This document shows, piece by piece, positions 63,917 through 64,000 of a DNA stretch of 64,000 bases. The stretch comes from Bacteroidota bacterium. Lineage in GTDB: Bacteria; Bacteroidota; Bacteroidia; Flavobacteriales_D; Crocinitomicaceae. A program made the translations under genes and the position numbers. Below the pieces are notes generated by a model, which had not been told where the DNA came from, searched no databases, and saw only the letters and a list, made by a program, of their open reading frames with translations. Position 1 is the first letter of the stretch. Every line of letters begins with the position of its first letter. The DNA lies in the NCBI GenBank assembly GCA_006226425.1, contig SBGX01000025.1, positions 1-64,000 of the forward strand. Direction: 5' to 3'.

Positions 63917-64000
63917 ATGAAAAAATTTTTACTTGTATTGAGTTTAATCTTTGTGTCCTGGACCTGGGCCCAAATAGATTTTACTGTAACTCCCACCAGT
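63917..64000 (+). CDS. Secreted protein, 5' part only (partial)
   Basis: The open frame from ATG 63917 to the window edge gives 28 residues: a signal peptide MKKFLLVLSLIFVSWTWAQ followed by IDFTVTPTS. Too short for a function. It is divergent from the propeller lipoprotein, with a good promoter match upstream, so a real gene is likely. Confidence 0.75.
   Translation, partial: MKKFLLVLSLIFVSWTWAQIDFTVTPTS

Noticed and set aside
1-64000. CRISPR array, tRNA or rRNA genes
   Set aside because: No regularly spaced short repeats and no cloverleaf or rRNA-like sequence noticed; propeller and RHS protein repeats are degenerate coding repeats.

Overview
The window is a chromosomal piece of a Bacteroidota bacterium, probably Flavobacteriales or a close relative; the family cannot be settled by eye. 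The evidence is the protein families present (Bacteroidota-type RHS proteins, SBBP-repeat protein, DUF6370-like, DUF1573-like and DUF5908-like proteins), several TAnnTTTG-type -7 promoter boxes, the lack of strong Shine-Dalgarno sequences, and many Sec and lipoprotein signals. No rRNA, tRNA or CRISPR array was seen.

Layout. (1) 1-2.1 kb, minus strand: a housekeeping cluster folD - ribF - leucine-rich-repeat lipoprotein (cut by the window edge). (2) 2.2-4.1 kb: an LTA-synthase/MdoB-type sulfatase-fold membrane enzyme. (3) 4.1-26.5 kb, plus strand: a complete extracellular contractile injection system (eCIS) cluster in one tightly packed array. It opens with a GH18-like membrane-anchored glycosidase and a small two-TM protein, both joined to the first eCIS gene by ATGA stop/start overlaps. 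Then follow the DUF4255 (Pvc16-like) protein, an unrecognised protein, a sheath with a large Ala-rich insertion, two tube proteins, a DUF5908-like small protein, a LysM hub protein, a VgrG-like spike, a gp25-like wedge, a giant baseplate J protein, a fibre-like protein, a second baseplate protein, the tape measure, an AAA+ ATPase and a DUF4280/PAAR-like tip. (4) 26.6-52.2 kb, plus strand: an RHS operon. Six secreted accessory or RHS-family proteins precede a 4105-residue RHS protein. That protein carries a YCF48-like propeller insertion, RHS repeats, the RHS core, a HINT domain and a short C-terminal toxin resembling Ntox21, followed 2 bp later by a DUF3885-like immunity gene. (5) 52.2-54.65 kb: a recombination zone with a displaced RHS core plus a different C-terminus, an IS1-family element, and a third, decayed RHS-core remnant. 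(6) 54.8-64 kb: a K+-channel-like fusion protein, several secreted or lipoproteins, and a minus-strand cluster with a polysaccharide deacetylase-like protein, a GNAT acyltransferase and a DUF6370-like protein.

How it fits together. Region 3 encodes sheath, tube, baseplate, spike, length control and the assembly ATPase, but no TssJLM-like membrane complex, so it is an eCIS or T6SS-iv-like particle and not a classical T6SS. The GH18-like/two-TM pair is a candidate release or anchoring module. The RHS operon is a second weapon-like unit. Its products carry Sec signals, so they are more likely secreted or surface-displayed than cytoplasmically loaded eCIS cargo, although adjacency leaves a link possible. 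The displaced cores share an almost identical 99-bp in-frame segment with the intact RHS gene, which would allow the toxin tip to be swapped by homologous recombination.
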